Of a stretch of DNA of 64,000 nt, positions 41,401 through 49,803 are shown piece by piece. This DNA comes from a virus. The number at the start of each line of letters is the position of its first letter. Position 1 is the first letter of the stretch. The DNA is taken from positions 1 to 64,000 of the IMG/VR virus record IMGVR_UViG_3300048029_000212. One strand, given 5' to 3'. The position numbers and the translations under genes are program-made. The notes under the pieces were generated by a model. That model ran no database searches and had not been told where the DNA came from. It was given only the letters and a program-made list of their open reading frames with translations.

Positions 41401-42373
41401 AGAAACATTTCAAATTGACCGTGCCGTGATTGAGGTAGCGGGGGGATGTAACTACTCGTGTTCTATGTGTCCACAAGATCTACGTGAGGGCGGCCGCCAC
41501 AAAGGGTTTCGGCGCATCATGAAAGTGGATGAGTTTGAGAAGTACGTCGCTGACTGCGCACAGTATGGCCTGAACGTAGTCAACTTAGATGGGTCAGGCG
41601 AGGCGACGATGGCTAAGAACTTGCCTGAGTATATTAAGATATGTAAGAAGTATGGCGCAAAGGCGTTCATTTTCTCTAACGGATTTAAAATGGAAGGTCA
41701 GTACATGCGCGACTGTGTAGACGCGGGACTGGACTTCTATCGGTTTTCATTCATTGGTGCGGACGAACAAGACTACACCAAGTGGATGTACAATGCTGTG
41801 GGTGGGCACTACGCGCAGATCAAGCGCAACATTCAGGAAATGGTTTCCTATGTAAATGAGACAGGCGCAGATTGCGTAGTGTCTACCTATCACTTAATCA
41901 CAGACAACGACAGCATCGACCAAGAACTAGAGAAGTACAAGTCGCTGGTCGATGAGTTGGGCGTCAAGACAGAGATCTGGAAGATGCACAACTGGTCTGG
42001 CGCATGGGATATCGGAGACAACGCACGACAGGGACAAGTAAAGACTTGTGGTCGTCCGTTCTCGCCCGATGTAGTAATTCGTGCCGGTGGTCTAGAAGGC
42101 GAGACGGGTGCGGTTCACCCGTGTTGTCAGGTTCTAGGTCGCGATGAAGAGGCCGTACTTGGTCACTGTTCAGAAGATAACATCTTAGATATCTTCTTTG
42201 GTGAAGAGTACGAAAAACTTCGTGAACAACATCGTACAGGGGACTATCCAGACTTCTGTAAAAACTGTGACTTCCTCATTGATGATCCAGAAGTATTGGT
42301 CTACACCAATCACGAGAGAGATTTGATGAAGATGCACGGAACAAACTTTACTTTAAACGATTATAGGGACTAA
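41387..42373 (+). CDS. Radical SAM enzyme
   Basis: A 328-residue protein. CNYSCSMCP (CxxxCxxC, residues 21-28) binds the 4Fe-4S cluster, DGSGEA is the SAM-binding GxE-type motif, and further cysteines (TCGRP, HPCCQ, FCKNC) near the C-terminus can hold an auxiliary SPASM-like cluster. Such enzymes modify peptides, sugars or nucleosides. Surrounded by glycosyltransferases; substrate unknown. Confidence 0.85.
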   Translation: MEMTRETFQIDRAVIEVAGGCNYSCSMCPQDLREGGRHKGFRRIMKVDEFEKYVADCAQYGLNVVNLDGSGEATMAKNLPEYIKICKKYGAKAFIFSNGFKMEGQYMRDCVDAGLDFYRFSFIGADEQDYTKWMYNAVGGHYAQIKRNIQEMVSYVNETGADCVVSTYHLITDNDSIDQELEKYKSLVDELGVKTEIWKMHNWSGAWDIGDNARQGQVKTCGRPFSPDVVIRAGGLEGETGAVHPCCQVLGRDEEAVLGHCSEDNILDIFFGEEYEKLREQHRTGDYPDFCKNCDFLIDDPEVLVYTNHERDLMKMHGTNFTLNDYRD

Positions 42374-42375
42374 CT

Positions 42376-42579
42376 ATGTTTAATCTTTCAGCGGTATCAG
42401 TATATGCATCACTTGCAAAACAATGGGTGATGTCACGTCTAGGGGAACGCACCACATATGATGGTGTTGTTATCGTCGCATTGTGCGGTAGTTACATTCT
42501 TTTTGAGTCTATTCTTACACTTGGCGCATATGGCGGTGTACTTTATGGACTTTGGACGATGTATAAGGAACAGAATTAG
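42376..42579 (+). CDS. Small two-helix membrane protein
   Basis: Sixty-seven residues with hydrophobic segments at about 28-46 and 47-62. Starts 2 bases after the radical SAM stop. Unknown, holin-like in size. Confidence 0.5.
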   Translation: MFNLSAVSVYASLAKQWVMSRLGERTTYDGVVIVALCGSYILFESILTLGAYGGVLYGLWTMYKEQN

Positions 42580-42587
42580 TATAAATA
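42580..42587 (+). promoter_or_regulatory. T4-type late promoter
   Basis: Exact TATAAATA, 53 bases before the gene at 42641 and overlapping the previous stop region. Confidence 0.65.
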
Positions 42588-42640
42588 CATTCATCTAATT
42601 GTGTTAATCACGCAGTCCAAAAAAGAGGAATAAAACCAAA

Positions 42641-43339
42641 ATGGAAGAAGTATACTCAATAGTATCTCTGGATGATCACTACATGGTAGGCGGTGTCTGT
42701 TCAGGTGCAGACTTTGCACAGAATATGTATGGGATGTATGTCCGTTTTAATCAGAGCCTACCTAAAGACCTAACTAACCTAGAAGTGTCAGCTATTGCTC
42801 ACCAATGGATGTGGAAGCCTCTTTTTGCAACTAGTATGGGCCATACACCTGTTGAAGATAGTCTTACTCTGGAGAGGTTATCTAAGTCTGCGACAACTTG
42901 TCTTTTCAGAATGACTCGCGATTACAAAGACGCAATGGTTCATACATGGAAGACCTTTGCCCCAGATATGATGTGGGAAGATTTTCGTGATAGTTCTTTG
43001 GGATTTGATTTAGTAGCCGCTTTTGAAAAGGAAGCGTCCGAACTAGTCTATGAGTTTGAATTCTCATATGAACAGTTAGTTGAAGAACCACAAGTGTTTT
43101 TGACTAAGTTGGTCAACTTTTTAGTTCCACGTCAAGACAATCCACAACTAGAAACTTTTGGTCAAGCAAAACGCGAAGTGTCTTTTGACATTGTAGACTT
43201 AGTTGTACAGGAGTGCAATGTTCGCGAGCTGCGCAGTGAAGTCAAATCGCCAGGTCTTTTGGATCGCGTGGGTATTCACAAAGAGTTCTTATCAAAAGAA
43301 CAAGCAGAAGAGATTGACGAATTTGTTGATTCTCTCTAA
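42641..43339 (+). CDS. Possible sulfotransferase-like protein
   Basis: A 232-residue protein. Only the segment FEFSYEQLVEEPQVFLTKLVNFLV (two thirds in) looks like the conserved C-terminal part of sulfotransferases, where PAPS is bound. The N-terminal P-loop of that family is not clear. Own late promoter, and a terminator follows. Treat as a weak family guess. Confidence 0.5.
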   Translation: MEEVYSIVSLDDHYMVGGVCSGADFAQNMYGMYVRFNQSLPKDLTNLEVSAIAHQWMWKPLFATSMGHTPVEDSLTLERLSKSATTCLFRMTRDYKDAMVHTWKTFAPDMMWEDFRDSSLGFDLVAAFEKEASELVYEFEFSYEQLVEEPQVFLTKLVNFLVPRQDNPQLETFGQAKREVSFDIVDLVVQECNVRELRSEVKSPGLLDRVGIHKEFLSKEQAEEIDEFVDSL

Positions 43340-43362
43340 GACTTAACGTCAAACTATATAAG

Positions 43363-43395
43363 AGACAGGAAGGGAAACCGACCTGTCTTTTTTTT
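43363..43395 (+). terminator. Rho-independent terminator
   Basis: AGACAGG and CCTGTCT form a seven-pair stem with a 12-base loop, followed by eight T. Confidence 0.88.
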
Positions 43396-43410
43396 GTCTA
43401 TGAGGTGCGT

Positions 43411-44061
43411 ATGAGAGCATTTGTTATCACGATCAACAGTAATGTACAGTCGCGACTATCCGCAGAGAGATGTATTGCGTCGGGTAAAAAGTATGGACTG
43501 AATATTGAGACAATGGCTGCGATCACACCAAAAGATGATGTTGATAAGTTGTGCGTTAATGTCGGAATAGTTAATACAGAAAAGTTTGATGACAAGTATT
43601 CAAAACGAGACAACTGTATTGCTTGTTTTCTCTCGCACTACACGTTGTGGAAAACGTGCATAAGCTTGAACGAACCCATCGTAATTTTTGAACACGATGC
43701 CATCGTCACTGGACCCTTACCGTCAACGCCACCAAACTTTGTCGGTAACATTGGTCAACCCTCGTTTGGAAAGTTTAACACGCCAGCGACGATTGGGTGG
43801 GGTCCATTGCAGTCTAAACCTTACTTTCCTGGCTGTCATGCATACATCGTTACGCCTATGGGCGCGAAGTTATTAATAAAACGTGCGAGGCGCGAGGCCG
43901 GACCAACTGACGTATTCCTACATATAAGTAGATTTGGGTGGTTACAAGAATACTATCCGTATTGTGCGTATGCAGACGACAGTTTTTCTACAGTGCAAAA
44001 CCATAAAGGTACCGTCGCAAAACACAACTACAGTAATGAGTATGAGTTGATAGATGTATAG
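43411..44061 (+). CDS. Glycosyltransferase (GT25-like)
   Basis: A 216-residue protein. AFVITINSN start, CFLSHYTLWK and IFEHDAIV are the usual landmarks of the GT25 family of LPS glycosyltransferases (the Glu-His-Asp stretch stands for ExD). I start at the ATG at 43411. Overlaps the next gene by 8 bases. Confidence 0.75.
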   Translation: MRAFVITINSNVQSRLSAERCIASGKKYGLNIETMAAITPKDDVDKLCVNVGIVNTEKFDDKYSKRDNCIACFLSHYTLWKTCISLNEPIVIFEHDAIVTGPLPSTPPNFVGNIGQPSFGKFNTPATIGWGPLQSKPYFPGCHAYIVTPMGAKLLIKRARREAGPTDVFLHISRFGWLQEYYPYCAYADDSFSTVQNHKGTVAKHNYSNEYELIDV

Positions 44062-44713
44062 AAGAAATTTTTTAACGGGATGTGACAGTAACACCGAGTG
44101 GCAGTTGCCTTGGTTTCTGCAGAACTTTCTTAAGTGGTCAGAAGTACCACTCATGGTCGCGGACTTTGGAATGTCAAGTGATATGTTGGCCAATCTCAAA
44201 GAACATCCGATGTATGAGAATCGTTTCTATGTTGTTCATACAGAATCACCAGTGGACGGCTGGTTCAAAAAACCTCGTGCGATCTACAACGCGACACTAG
44301 ATGGATTTAGAGTGTGTTGGTTAGACACAGACTGTCAGATAGACGGTGACATTGACTCTATTTGGGAACACTTTGAACACGGCAAGCTGGGTATGGTAAT
44401 TGACCGCCCTTGGACTACACGACGGCCTCAGAACGGAGACTGGTACAATTCCGGTGTTGTAATGACAGACCGTAACCACGTACTAGAGTCGTGGATGTTA
44501 CGTACAGAGTCCGCACCAGAACAGGGGGATCAAGAAGTTCTGCATAATATGTATTCGCCGATAGAAAAGTTAAGTAAAATATATCCCCTACCACACACAT
44601 ATAATACGTTACGTATTGACTACATAGATAATGTAGCGGTAAAAGATCCTATCGTCATCCACCATACAGGTAGAAAGGGCAACGATACGATACGTGGACT
44701 AATGAATAAATAA
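44054..44713 (+). CDS. Glycosyltransferase (GT8-like)
   Basis: A 219-residue protein with VCWLDTDCQIDGD (DxD), DWYNSGVVM and VIHHTGRKGND, the same arrangement as the enzyme at 36523, though the two are not obvious duplicates. AGGAGG-type site precedes the next gene only. Confidence 0.75.
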   Translation: MYRRNFLTGCDSNTEWQLPWFLQNFLKWSEVPLMVADFGMSSDMLANLKEHPMYENRFYVVHTESPVDGWFKKPRAIYNATLDGFRVCWLDTDCQIDGDIDSIWEHFEHGKLGMVIDRPWTTRRPQNGDWYNSGVVMTDRNHVLESWMLRTESAPEQGDQEVLHNMYSPIEKLSKIYPLPHTYNTLRIDYIDNVAVKDPIVIHHTGRKGNDTIRGLMNK

Positions 44714-44722
44714 GGAGGTCAT

Positions 44723-45184
44723 ATGTTGAGCGGTCTTATAGGGTCTATACTTGGTTTTGGTAGTTCGGTCGTACCTGCGATCACAGAACACTACAAGACT
44801 AAAAAGAGTATGGAGTTTGAACTCAAGAAGATGGAGAAGATGGCTGAACTCACTGCCAAAGGTTACGAGCATGAGATCAAGCGATTTGCCGAGATGGGTC
44901 TGCACGAAGAGCAGAAGGCGCTTCTAGCACACGACACAGCGATTTCTCAGGGGACGGGTCTTATGTCCGCACTGCAGAAATCAGTACGGCCAGTGATCAC
45001 GTATGCATTTTTCATACTGTTCGCTGCAATTGAAATTACATTACTGCGAGAAGCAATCAACAACGGAATGTCACTAACAGAGGCGTTAAACATTCTATGG
45101 GACGACGACACCAAGGCAATCTTCGCCGCCATCATTTCGTTCTGGTTTGGTTCTCGTGCAATAGAGAAAGCAAGGGATAGATAA
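44723..45184 (+). CDS. Holin of the three-helix type
   Basis: A 153-residue protein: N-terminal hydrophobic Gly-rich segment, a long charged helix, SVRPVITYAFF (typical of the 3TM holin family), a second membrane segment, and IISFWFGSRAIEKAR at the end. It probably forms lesions in the inner membrane that release the lysozyme. TAAGGAGGTC is a strong ribosome site. Confidence 0.7.
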   Translation: MLSGLIGSILGFGSSVVPAITEHYKTKKSMEFELKKMEKMAELTAKGYEHEIKRFAEMGLHEEQKALLAHDTAISQGTGLMSALQKSVRPVITYAFFILFAAIEITLLREAINNGMSLTEALNILWDDDTKAIFAAIISFWFGSRAIEKARDR

Positions 45185-45399
45185 TGAGCACACCTTTACG
45201 TACACGAATGATCGAAGCTACAGTTTCGCATCTACAAGGCAAGATCGCATATCATAAAGCGAACTTGGAAGTATATCTGCAGAACCCTGCGGGTATTGGA
45301 GAACACTCCGATATTATGGAGTCGTTTGAACATGAACTTAAACAGATCGCCGAGTATCAAGATATGCTTGAGGTGGCGTTTCAAATTCCGTCAGACTAA
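45184..45399 (+). CDS. Small helical protein
   Basis: Seventy-one residues, helical, no known motif. One-base overlaps with holin and nuclease genes show a coupled unit. Confidence 0.6.
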   Translation: MSTPLRTRMIEATVSHLQGKIAYHKANLEVYLQNPAGIGEHSDIMESFEHELKQIAEYQDMLEVAFQIPSD

Positions 45400-45737
45400 T
45401 GTACGAGTATGAAGCGACAGTTCGTAGATGGGTTGATGGCGATACCGTCGACGTTGATATTGATCTTGGTTTTGGCCTCATTTATGCTAATCAGCGCCTT
45501 CGTCTTTACGGTATTGATGCTCCTGAGCAGCGTACACGAGACCTTGACGAAAAGGAAAAAGGCCTTGCTGCAACCGCGTACGTAAACGAAGTTGCTCCTG
45601 TGGGATCAAAGGTAACTATTGTCACATACAAAGAAGGTAAGTATGGTCGTATACTTGCCGAGGTTTTTTTGGAAGACCGAACAAACCTAAATAGTTTACT
45701 CACAGAAGTAGGCCATGCTGAAAGATATGAAATCTAA
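45399..45737 (+). CDS. Thermonuclease (staphylococcal nuclease fold)
   Basis: A 112-residue single OB-fold domain. Active-site landmarks are WVDGDTVDVDID (Asp), LRLYGIDAPEQ (Arg and Asp) and GRILAEVF (Arg). No signal peptide, so it would act in the cytoplasm or after lysis. It could help break down nucleic acid at the end of infection. Confidence 0.85.
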   Translation: MYEYEATVRRWVDGDTVDVDIDLGFGLIYANQRLRLYGIDAPEQRTRDLDEKEKGLAATAYVNEVAPVGSKVTIVTYKEGKYGRILAEVFLEDRTNLNSLLTEVGHAERYEI

Positions 45738-46086
45738 AATAACAGTATTAATCGCTTTATTCACATTCCTGTTAGTTTCTTGCGAACCATCTAAGGACAG
45801 AGAAAAGATTTCTGGTACACAGGACTACAGTGGAATTCAATTTCCTATTACGGTCTATACGTTTCAGAATCAAAGAGAGTTTGATAAAGCAATGAAAGAC
45901 ATCAAGACCCACGACGAATCCGCAATCGGATACTCGCGTTGGTTTCTTTCTAAAACAACTGGAGAGATGTCTCGTTGTGAGATCTATGTCATTGTACCTG
46001 AAGGCGTAGCCGACAATCACATGACCACTTGGGGTCACGAACTTGCACACTGTGTGTATGGAACTTATCACAGAGAACCAAAATGA
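45727..46086 (+). CDS. Lipoprotein with HExxH zinc-peptidase motif (paralogue 2)
   Basis: A 119-residue protein. Lipobox LLVSC, lipidated Cys at about residue 19. The C-terminus is HELAHCVYGTYHR, the same pattern as HEVAHCIWGRYHR in the protein at 4698. Lies in a lysis-like context (holin, nuclease). ATGA overlap with the next gene. Alternative ATG at 45715 would add four residues before the signal peptide. Confidence 0.75.
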   Translation: MKSKITVLIALFTFLLVSCEPSKDREKISGTQDYSGIQFPITVYTFQNQREFDKAMKDIKTHDESAIGYSRWFLSKTTGEMSRCEIYVIVPEGVADNHMTTWGHELAHCVYGTYHREPK

Positions 46087-46739
46087 AAAGAGTAAATATA
46101 TTAGGTAACGGGCCTGGGTCACGTATTTTTACAAGGGGCACTGAAGGCCTTTTATTGGTATGTAATATGCCACCGATCAAGTTGCCGCCAGAAGAAGTGT
46201 TCGCTTCTTGTATGGTAGACTTCAAGATGATGAAGGCGTTGCACGAAGGACAAGTTGATCTTGGTCAATATGACTGGGTTCTAGGCACACGTCCACGTAA
46301 GTGGATGGAACAGACGCCTGCGTTCTATCTCAAGTACTCTGTGAACATCAAAGGGTTTCACGTCTTTATACCGCCATACGCACAACTACCGGGCCACTCT
46401 CTATCAGATGCTGCGACCAACTACTCTTGTGGTCATATGGCAACCGACTATGCGTGTCGTGTCATGAAGGCAGACGAAGTTCATATGTATGGGTTCGATG
46501 CAATGTTCGACATGAATCTAGACAGCTACACTGACGAATTCCTCAAGAGCGATCGCAGTCCATTGAATGTACACCGTATGTCGAGCAACTGGCGTCCTAT
46601 CTGGGGGTCGTTCTTCAAAGAGTTCAAAAACACGCAGTTTGTAATACATCACACGCATTCTGACATAAAACTAAAATTGCCAGAGAATGCTAGGGTCGAA
46701 GTGGGGACACGGTCATGGAAGGAAGAATCGAGCAAGTAA
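46083..46739 (+). CDS. Glycosyltransferase-like protein (GT29/DUF115-like)
   Basis: A 218-residue protein. NILGNGPGS near the N-terminus and CRVMKADEVHMYGFDAMF in the middle resemble sialyltransferase/DUF115-type folds. HHTHSD near the end may be the base. Fifth sugar-transfer candidate of the island. Confidence 0.6.
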   Translation: MKRVNILGNGPGSRIFTRGTEGLLLVCNMPPIKLPPEEVFASCMVDFKMMKALHEGQVDLGQYDWVLGTRPRKWMEQTPAFYLKYSVNIKGFHVFIPPYAQLPGHSLSDAATNYSCGHMATDYACRVMKADEVHMYGFDAMFDMNLDSYTDEFLKSDRSPLNVHRMSSNWRPIWGSFFKEFKNTQFVIHHTHSDIKLKLPENARVEVGTRSWKEESSK

Positions 46740-46846
46740 TAAAATTTATCAAGTATACGATCAAAGACTTTCAGTGGGTTTGGGATAATGCACCCAACGT
46801 TCTGATTTGGTGTGCCATCGCAGGCATGTTCTTATACTGGGCATAA
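46715..46846 (+). CDS. 43-residue membrane microprotein
   Basis: Starts 25 bases before the previous stop. One Trp-rich hydrophobic helix at the C-terminus (APNVLIWCAIAGMFLYWA). Support: position and ribosome site CATGGAAGG is weak. Confidence 0.4.
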   Translation: MEGRIEQVIKFIKYTIKDFQWVWDNAPNVLIWCAIAGMFLYWA

Positions 46847-46867
46847 AAAAAGGGGACCGTAGTCCCC
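46845..46867 (-). terminator. Rho-independent terminator for the minus-strand gene
   Basis: Read on the minus strand: GGGGAC, four-base loop, GTCCCC, then seven T. It ends the 47.75-46.9 kb transcript and lies between convergent genes. Confidence 0.85.
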
Positions 46868-46894
46868 TCGCGTGTCTTACTGTCGGGTAAGTTC

Positions 46895-47746
46895 CTAGAA
46901 TACGGAAATCATCTTACTCATAATGTCGTATTCTTCTGGTCGGCCACCGCCGGTCTTAACATCATCATCCCATCCCGAACGAATAGAGAAAGCAACTTCA
47001 ACCATAGTCGTGTTGTCTTTTTCTTCTCCATTAAACCACTTCACAGAGGATGGTAATCCATAATAGATGTCTACCATCTCAAAATCTTCTGTACACATTG
47101 GTGCAAAAATCTCTCGCACCTGATCCTCTTCAAATCCTACACCTTGTTCCATCATAGGAACTCCCAAGAACACAACAGCATCAAACTTTTCGTGTTCACC
47201 TTCCAGTGACCATGAAGTTTGTCCGTGTTTATATTGGTGAGAACATGGAAGAGAGTCTTGAACCATTCCCACAGCTTCGTATATGGTATGCATTACGCCC
47301 TTATGTTTTGACTCTGGTGGTCTAACGACGGTAAAGGATGCATCATACTCCATTGTTTTGAAAACATACGGTACGAACTGTGCAACGATGTTTAAATCTG
47401 GGAATGTCTGCATGTGATCACGTTCCGGTGGAAAAACGTCTACCATTCTTCCTGAGAACTTATCCAACATCCAGTGCGTCTGGTGGTCGTTGTAGTGACC
47501 AACAAATAAAATGTTCTTATATCTACGAGACATGATTGCATTACACATCATAGTTCCACGAGAGAAAGCTTCTTCTATGACGTTGACTTCTGAATTTTTG
47601 TAACGTAAATATTTGCCTTGGTGAACAGTCAAGAACTTCATAAGTGAGTTGATGCTCTTTACCATCTGGTGTTTATCTGATCCAGTGATAATAGATTGTA
47701 CTTCACCATCTCTTAAAATAAATTCGTCTTTGGTACTATAAAACAT
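46895..47746 (-). CDS. Minus-strand protein of unknown function
   Basis: A 283-residue soluble protein. ILFVGHYNDHQTHWMLDKFSGR in the first third is a recognisable conserved-looking stretch but I cannot place the family. Starts 3 bases after the small gene upstream and ends in a terminator; late promoter at 48014. Confidence 0.65.
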   Translation of the reverse strand: MFYSTKDEFILRDGEVQSIITGSDKHQMVKSINSLMKFLTVHQGKYLRYKNSEVNVIEEAFSRGTMMCNAIMSRRYKNILFVGHYNDHQTHWMLDKFSGRMVDVFPPERDHMQTFPDLNIVAQFVPYVFKTMEYDASFTVVRPPESKHKGVMHTIYEAVGMVQDSLPCSHQYKHGQTSWSLEGEHEKFDAVVFLGVPMMEQGVGFEEDQVREIFAPMCTEDFEMVDIYYGLPSSVKWFNGEEKDNTTMVEVAFSIRSGWDDDVKTGGGRPEEYDIMSKMISVF

Positions 47747-47749
47747 TGG

Positions 47750-48001
47750 TTAGGGTCCCTTATAGATGTTTTGAATATGTGTTTCGAATTGTTCAATCTT
47801 ATCCAATCGATTTGGCCACAAAATGTACTCTTTCTCAGGATTCATCTTGAGATTGGTCAGTAGCGGTTGAATCGCATTGTATAGATTATCAAGACGTGTT
47901 TGAGTTTCATCTACAGCCTCCGAGACGTTCTCGAGTTGTTGAAATGCCTCGAGCTCGGACTCATCTACTGCAGTAAAACCAAAATCAAATAAATCGTTCA
48001 T
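47750..48001 (-). CDS. Conserved small T4-like protein
   Basis: Eighty-three residues beginning MNDLFDFGFTAVDE, a start I know from many T4-like marine phages; coiled-coil middle, IEQFETHIQ end. First gene of a two-gene minus-strand late unit. Confidence 0.7.
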   Translation of the reverse strand: MNDLFDFGFTAVDESELEAFQQLENVSEAVDETQTRLDNLYNAIQPLLTNLKMNPEKEYILWPNRLDKIEQFETHIQNIYKGP

Positions 48002-48006
48002 AGAGT

Positions 48007-48014
48007 TATTTATA
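48007..48014 (-). promoter_or_regulatory. T4-type late promoter
   Basis: TATAAATA on the minus strand, 5 bases before the ATG (48001). Very short leader. Confidence 0.65.
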
Positions 48015-48059
48015 CCTAAATAAAATTATACGTAAAAAAAATAAAAATCCTCGACGGGC

Positions 48060-48088
48060 TTGACAGAACTCAATTTATCCTGTACAAT
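48060..48088 (+). promoter_or_regulatory. Sigma70-type promoter
   Basis: TTGACA at 48060-48065, 17-base spacer, TACAAT at 48083-48088; divergent from the minus-strand late unit. Confidence 0.75.
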
Positions 48089-48115
48089 ATCCTAACCAAA
48101 TGGGGGATATAGTAT

Positions 48116-48682
48116 ATGAATATTTTTGTACTCAGTAACAATCCAGTCATAGCTGCCCAAGAGCAGTGTGACAAACACGTTGTCAAAATGATCGTCGAGT
48201 CTGCACAGATGTTGTCAACGGCACATCGTATGCTTGACGGTCAAGTATCTCGACAACCTTCCAAGTCTGGTAAGACCATGATCAAGTACTACGATCATCC
48301 TACCCTAGACGACCAACTCTACAAAGCAGTCCATCACGGACACCCCTGCACCATCTGGACGATGGAATCTATCTGCAACTACATCTGGCACTACAAGCAC
48401 TTCATCGCACTCTGTGATGAATATATGTATCGTTATGGTAAACGACACTTGACAGACACCCTTCTACGTGATATATTACTCACTCCACCGGCGCGTATAC
48501 CACACGTCGAGCGGACACCGTTCAAGCTTGCTATGGGTTCCAACCCTGAGTGTATGATGTCTGACCCTGTAGAGTCATACCGTGCATTCTACCAGACCAA
48601 GCAAGATCGGTTTAGTATGACGTGGACTAGTCGTCCCGTCCCATCATGGTTTGAGGTAAAGAATGAAAGAGAAAGTGCTTAA
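48116..48682 (+). CDS. Conserved T4-like early protein
   Basis: A 188-residue protein. CDKHVVKMIVESAQML, then HGHPCTIWTMES and DEYMYRYGKRH are strongly conserved blocks with many His and Cys in a T4-like family known to me only as uncharacterised. The metal-type residues suggest an enzyme. Confidence 0.7.
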   Translation: MNIFVLSNNPVIAAQEQCDKHVVKMIVESAQMLSTAHRMLDGQVSRQPSKSGKTMIKYYDHPTLDDQLYKAVHHGHPCTIWTMESICNYIWHYKHFIALCDEYMYRYGKRHLTDTLLRDILLTPPARIPHVERTPFKLAMGSNPECMMSDPVESYRAFYQTKQDRFSMTWTSRPVPSWFEVKNERESA

Positions 48683-48830
48683 GATCGTCAAAGAAGAAAT
48701 CTCTGAGAAGATGGACCAGATACGAAATCTTCCCGTTGACAACACATCACCCAACACCAAGTTGCATTTCTTAACAGCAGAGCTGGGTGCGATGCAACAG
48801 ATACTACGTCGAATGGAGAAAGAGTTGTGA
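48663..48830 (+). CDS. 55-residue helical protein
   Basis: Overlaps the previous gene by 20 bases; stop TGA overlaps the next GTG start. Helical, charged. Unknown. Confidence 0.5.
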   Translation: MKEKVLKIVKEEISEKMDQIRNLPVDNTSPNTKLHFLTAELGAMQQILRRMEKEL

Positions 48831-49162
48831 TACATGGATCGATGAGACATACCCCTAGTGGTCGTAAGATTAAAAAAGTGAAACCTAAAGGAGAAGTTTA
48901 TGGGAAATACCAACCGCCAGCGTTCCGTGCAATCAAGACAACGAAACCAACGCGCATCCTTTCATATGCAGAGCAAAGATGCGCGGAGTCAAATCAGTAC
49001 CCCAGTCGGTCAGACTTCGCAACACCGGAGTCATGTTCTAAGCCCGAACGAAAAGAGTACACTGGCACTCTCGTAAAGGGTATCGGTACTATGCACAAGT
49101 CGAATGCGATTCCCGTAATTGACGAACAACAGATGAAAGACCTTGCGTCAATGCGTAGATAA
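48827..49162 (+). CDS. Conserved small phage protein
   Basis: A 111-residue basic protein, GTG start overlapping the previous stop. The C-terminal half YTGTLVKGIGTMHKSNAIPV is a conserved block in T4-like marine phages. Function unknown. Confidence 0.65.
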   Translation: MIHGSMRHTPSGRKIKKVKPKGEVYGKYQPPAFRAIKTTKPTRILSYAEQRCAESNQYPSRSDFATPESCSKPERKEYTGTLVKGIGTMHKSNAIPVIDEQQMKDLASMRR

Positions 49163-49199
49163 ATGTGTAATATTCACACAAAAAAGTTTTAAAAAAGTG

Positions 49200-49227
49200 T
49201 TGACTCTTTCGCCAGATTTGATATAAT
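49200..49227 (+). promoter_or_regulatory. Strong early promoter (cassette copy 4)
   Basis: TTGACT at 49200-49205, 16-base spacer, TATAAT at 49222-49227, with upstream AAAAAAGTTTTAAAAAAGTG and a following GGCTACATCAAATGAGGAGA leader. Confidence 0.88.
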
Positions 49228-49252
49228 GGCTACATCAAATGAGGAGAGACAT

Positions 49253-49552
49253 ATGATGAAATTTGAAAACACTGCGAACGTCGGAGACATTATTCGTGCA
49301 TACGATTTTGAACCGATGTCTGATCGTCCGGATTCTTACCTCGTAGGTGAGGTACTTGAGAAAGGTGCGATTTGGGCGAAACCCCACTACACTGCTCCTC
49401 GCAAGGTCTATATGTGTGATGGTTACACCATCTTCGTCAAGGACTCTGTGACTGGGTCTGTAGAACACGACATACAACGTGTGGGTCGCATCATGTATGT
49501 CCCCTTTGAGATGGCTGGTCGTGATTTTGATAACCGTGTGGAGGTGATCTAA
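49253..49552 (+). CDS. Small early protein
   Basis: A 99-residue beta-rich protein. I start at 49253, 8 bases after GAGGAGAG; an upstream in-frame ATG lies in the promoter -10. Unknown. Confidence 0.6.
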   Translation: MMKFENTANVGDIIRAYDFEPMSDRPDSYLVGEVLEKGAIWAKPHYTAPRKVYMCDGYTIFVKDSVTGSVEHDIQRVGRIMYVPFEMAGRDFDNRVEVI

Positions 49553-49553
49553 G

Positions 49554-49685
49554 ATGATTAAATTGAAGCCCGCAAGTCCCCAACGAATTGTTGAAGTTCT
49601 TTTCGCTAATGCAACTCTTTGGATGTTCGTCTACGCTGCGATGCAACTCGCTGCCGGTCATCCTGTTGAACCCTATGTCTACTAA
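49554..49685 (+). CDS. 43-residue membrane microprotein
   Basis: Starts 1 base after the previous stop. One hydrophobic helix (about 14-33). Unknown. Confidence 0.5.
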   Translation: MIKLKPASPQRIVEVLFANATLWMFVYAAMQLAAGHPVEPYVY

Positions 49686-49695
49686 GGAGTCGTCT

Positions 49696-49803
49696 ATGAA
49701 GTACAACAAGGAAGCGGTACAGAAAGAGATAAACAAAGATCGTCGTATCAAGGCTAAAGAGGCGAAGGCGATACATGCACTTTTGAGAGGGAGAACACGA
49801 TGA
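49696..49803 (+). CDS. 35-residue basic protein, paralogue of a module in the 18363 gene
   Basis: The whole product (MKYNKEAVQKEINKDRRIK and onward to LLRGRTR) aligns with residues about 206-238 of the modular protein encoded at 18363, differing at about a quarter of positions. AAGGAGTCGTCT precedes the ATG and the stop overlaps the next ATG. Basic, probably nucleic acid-binding. Confidence 0.7.
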   Translation: MKYNKEAVQKEINKDRRIKAKEAKAIHALLRGRTR

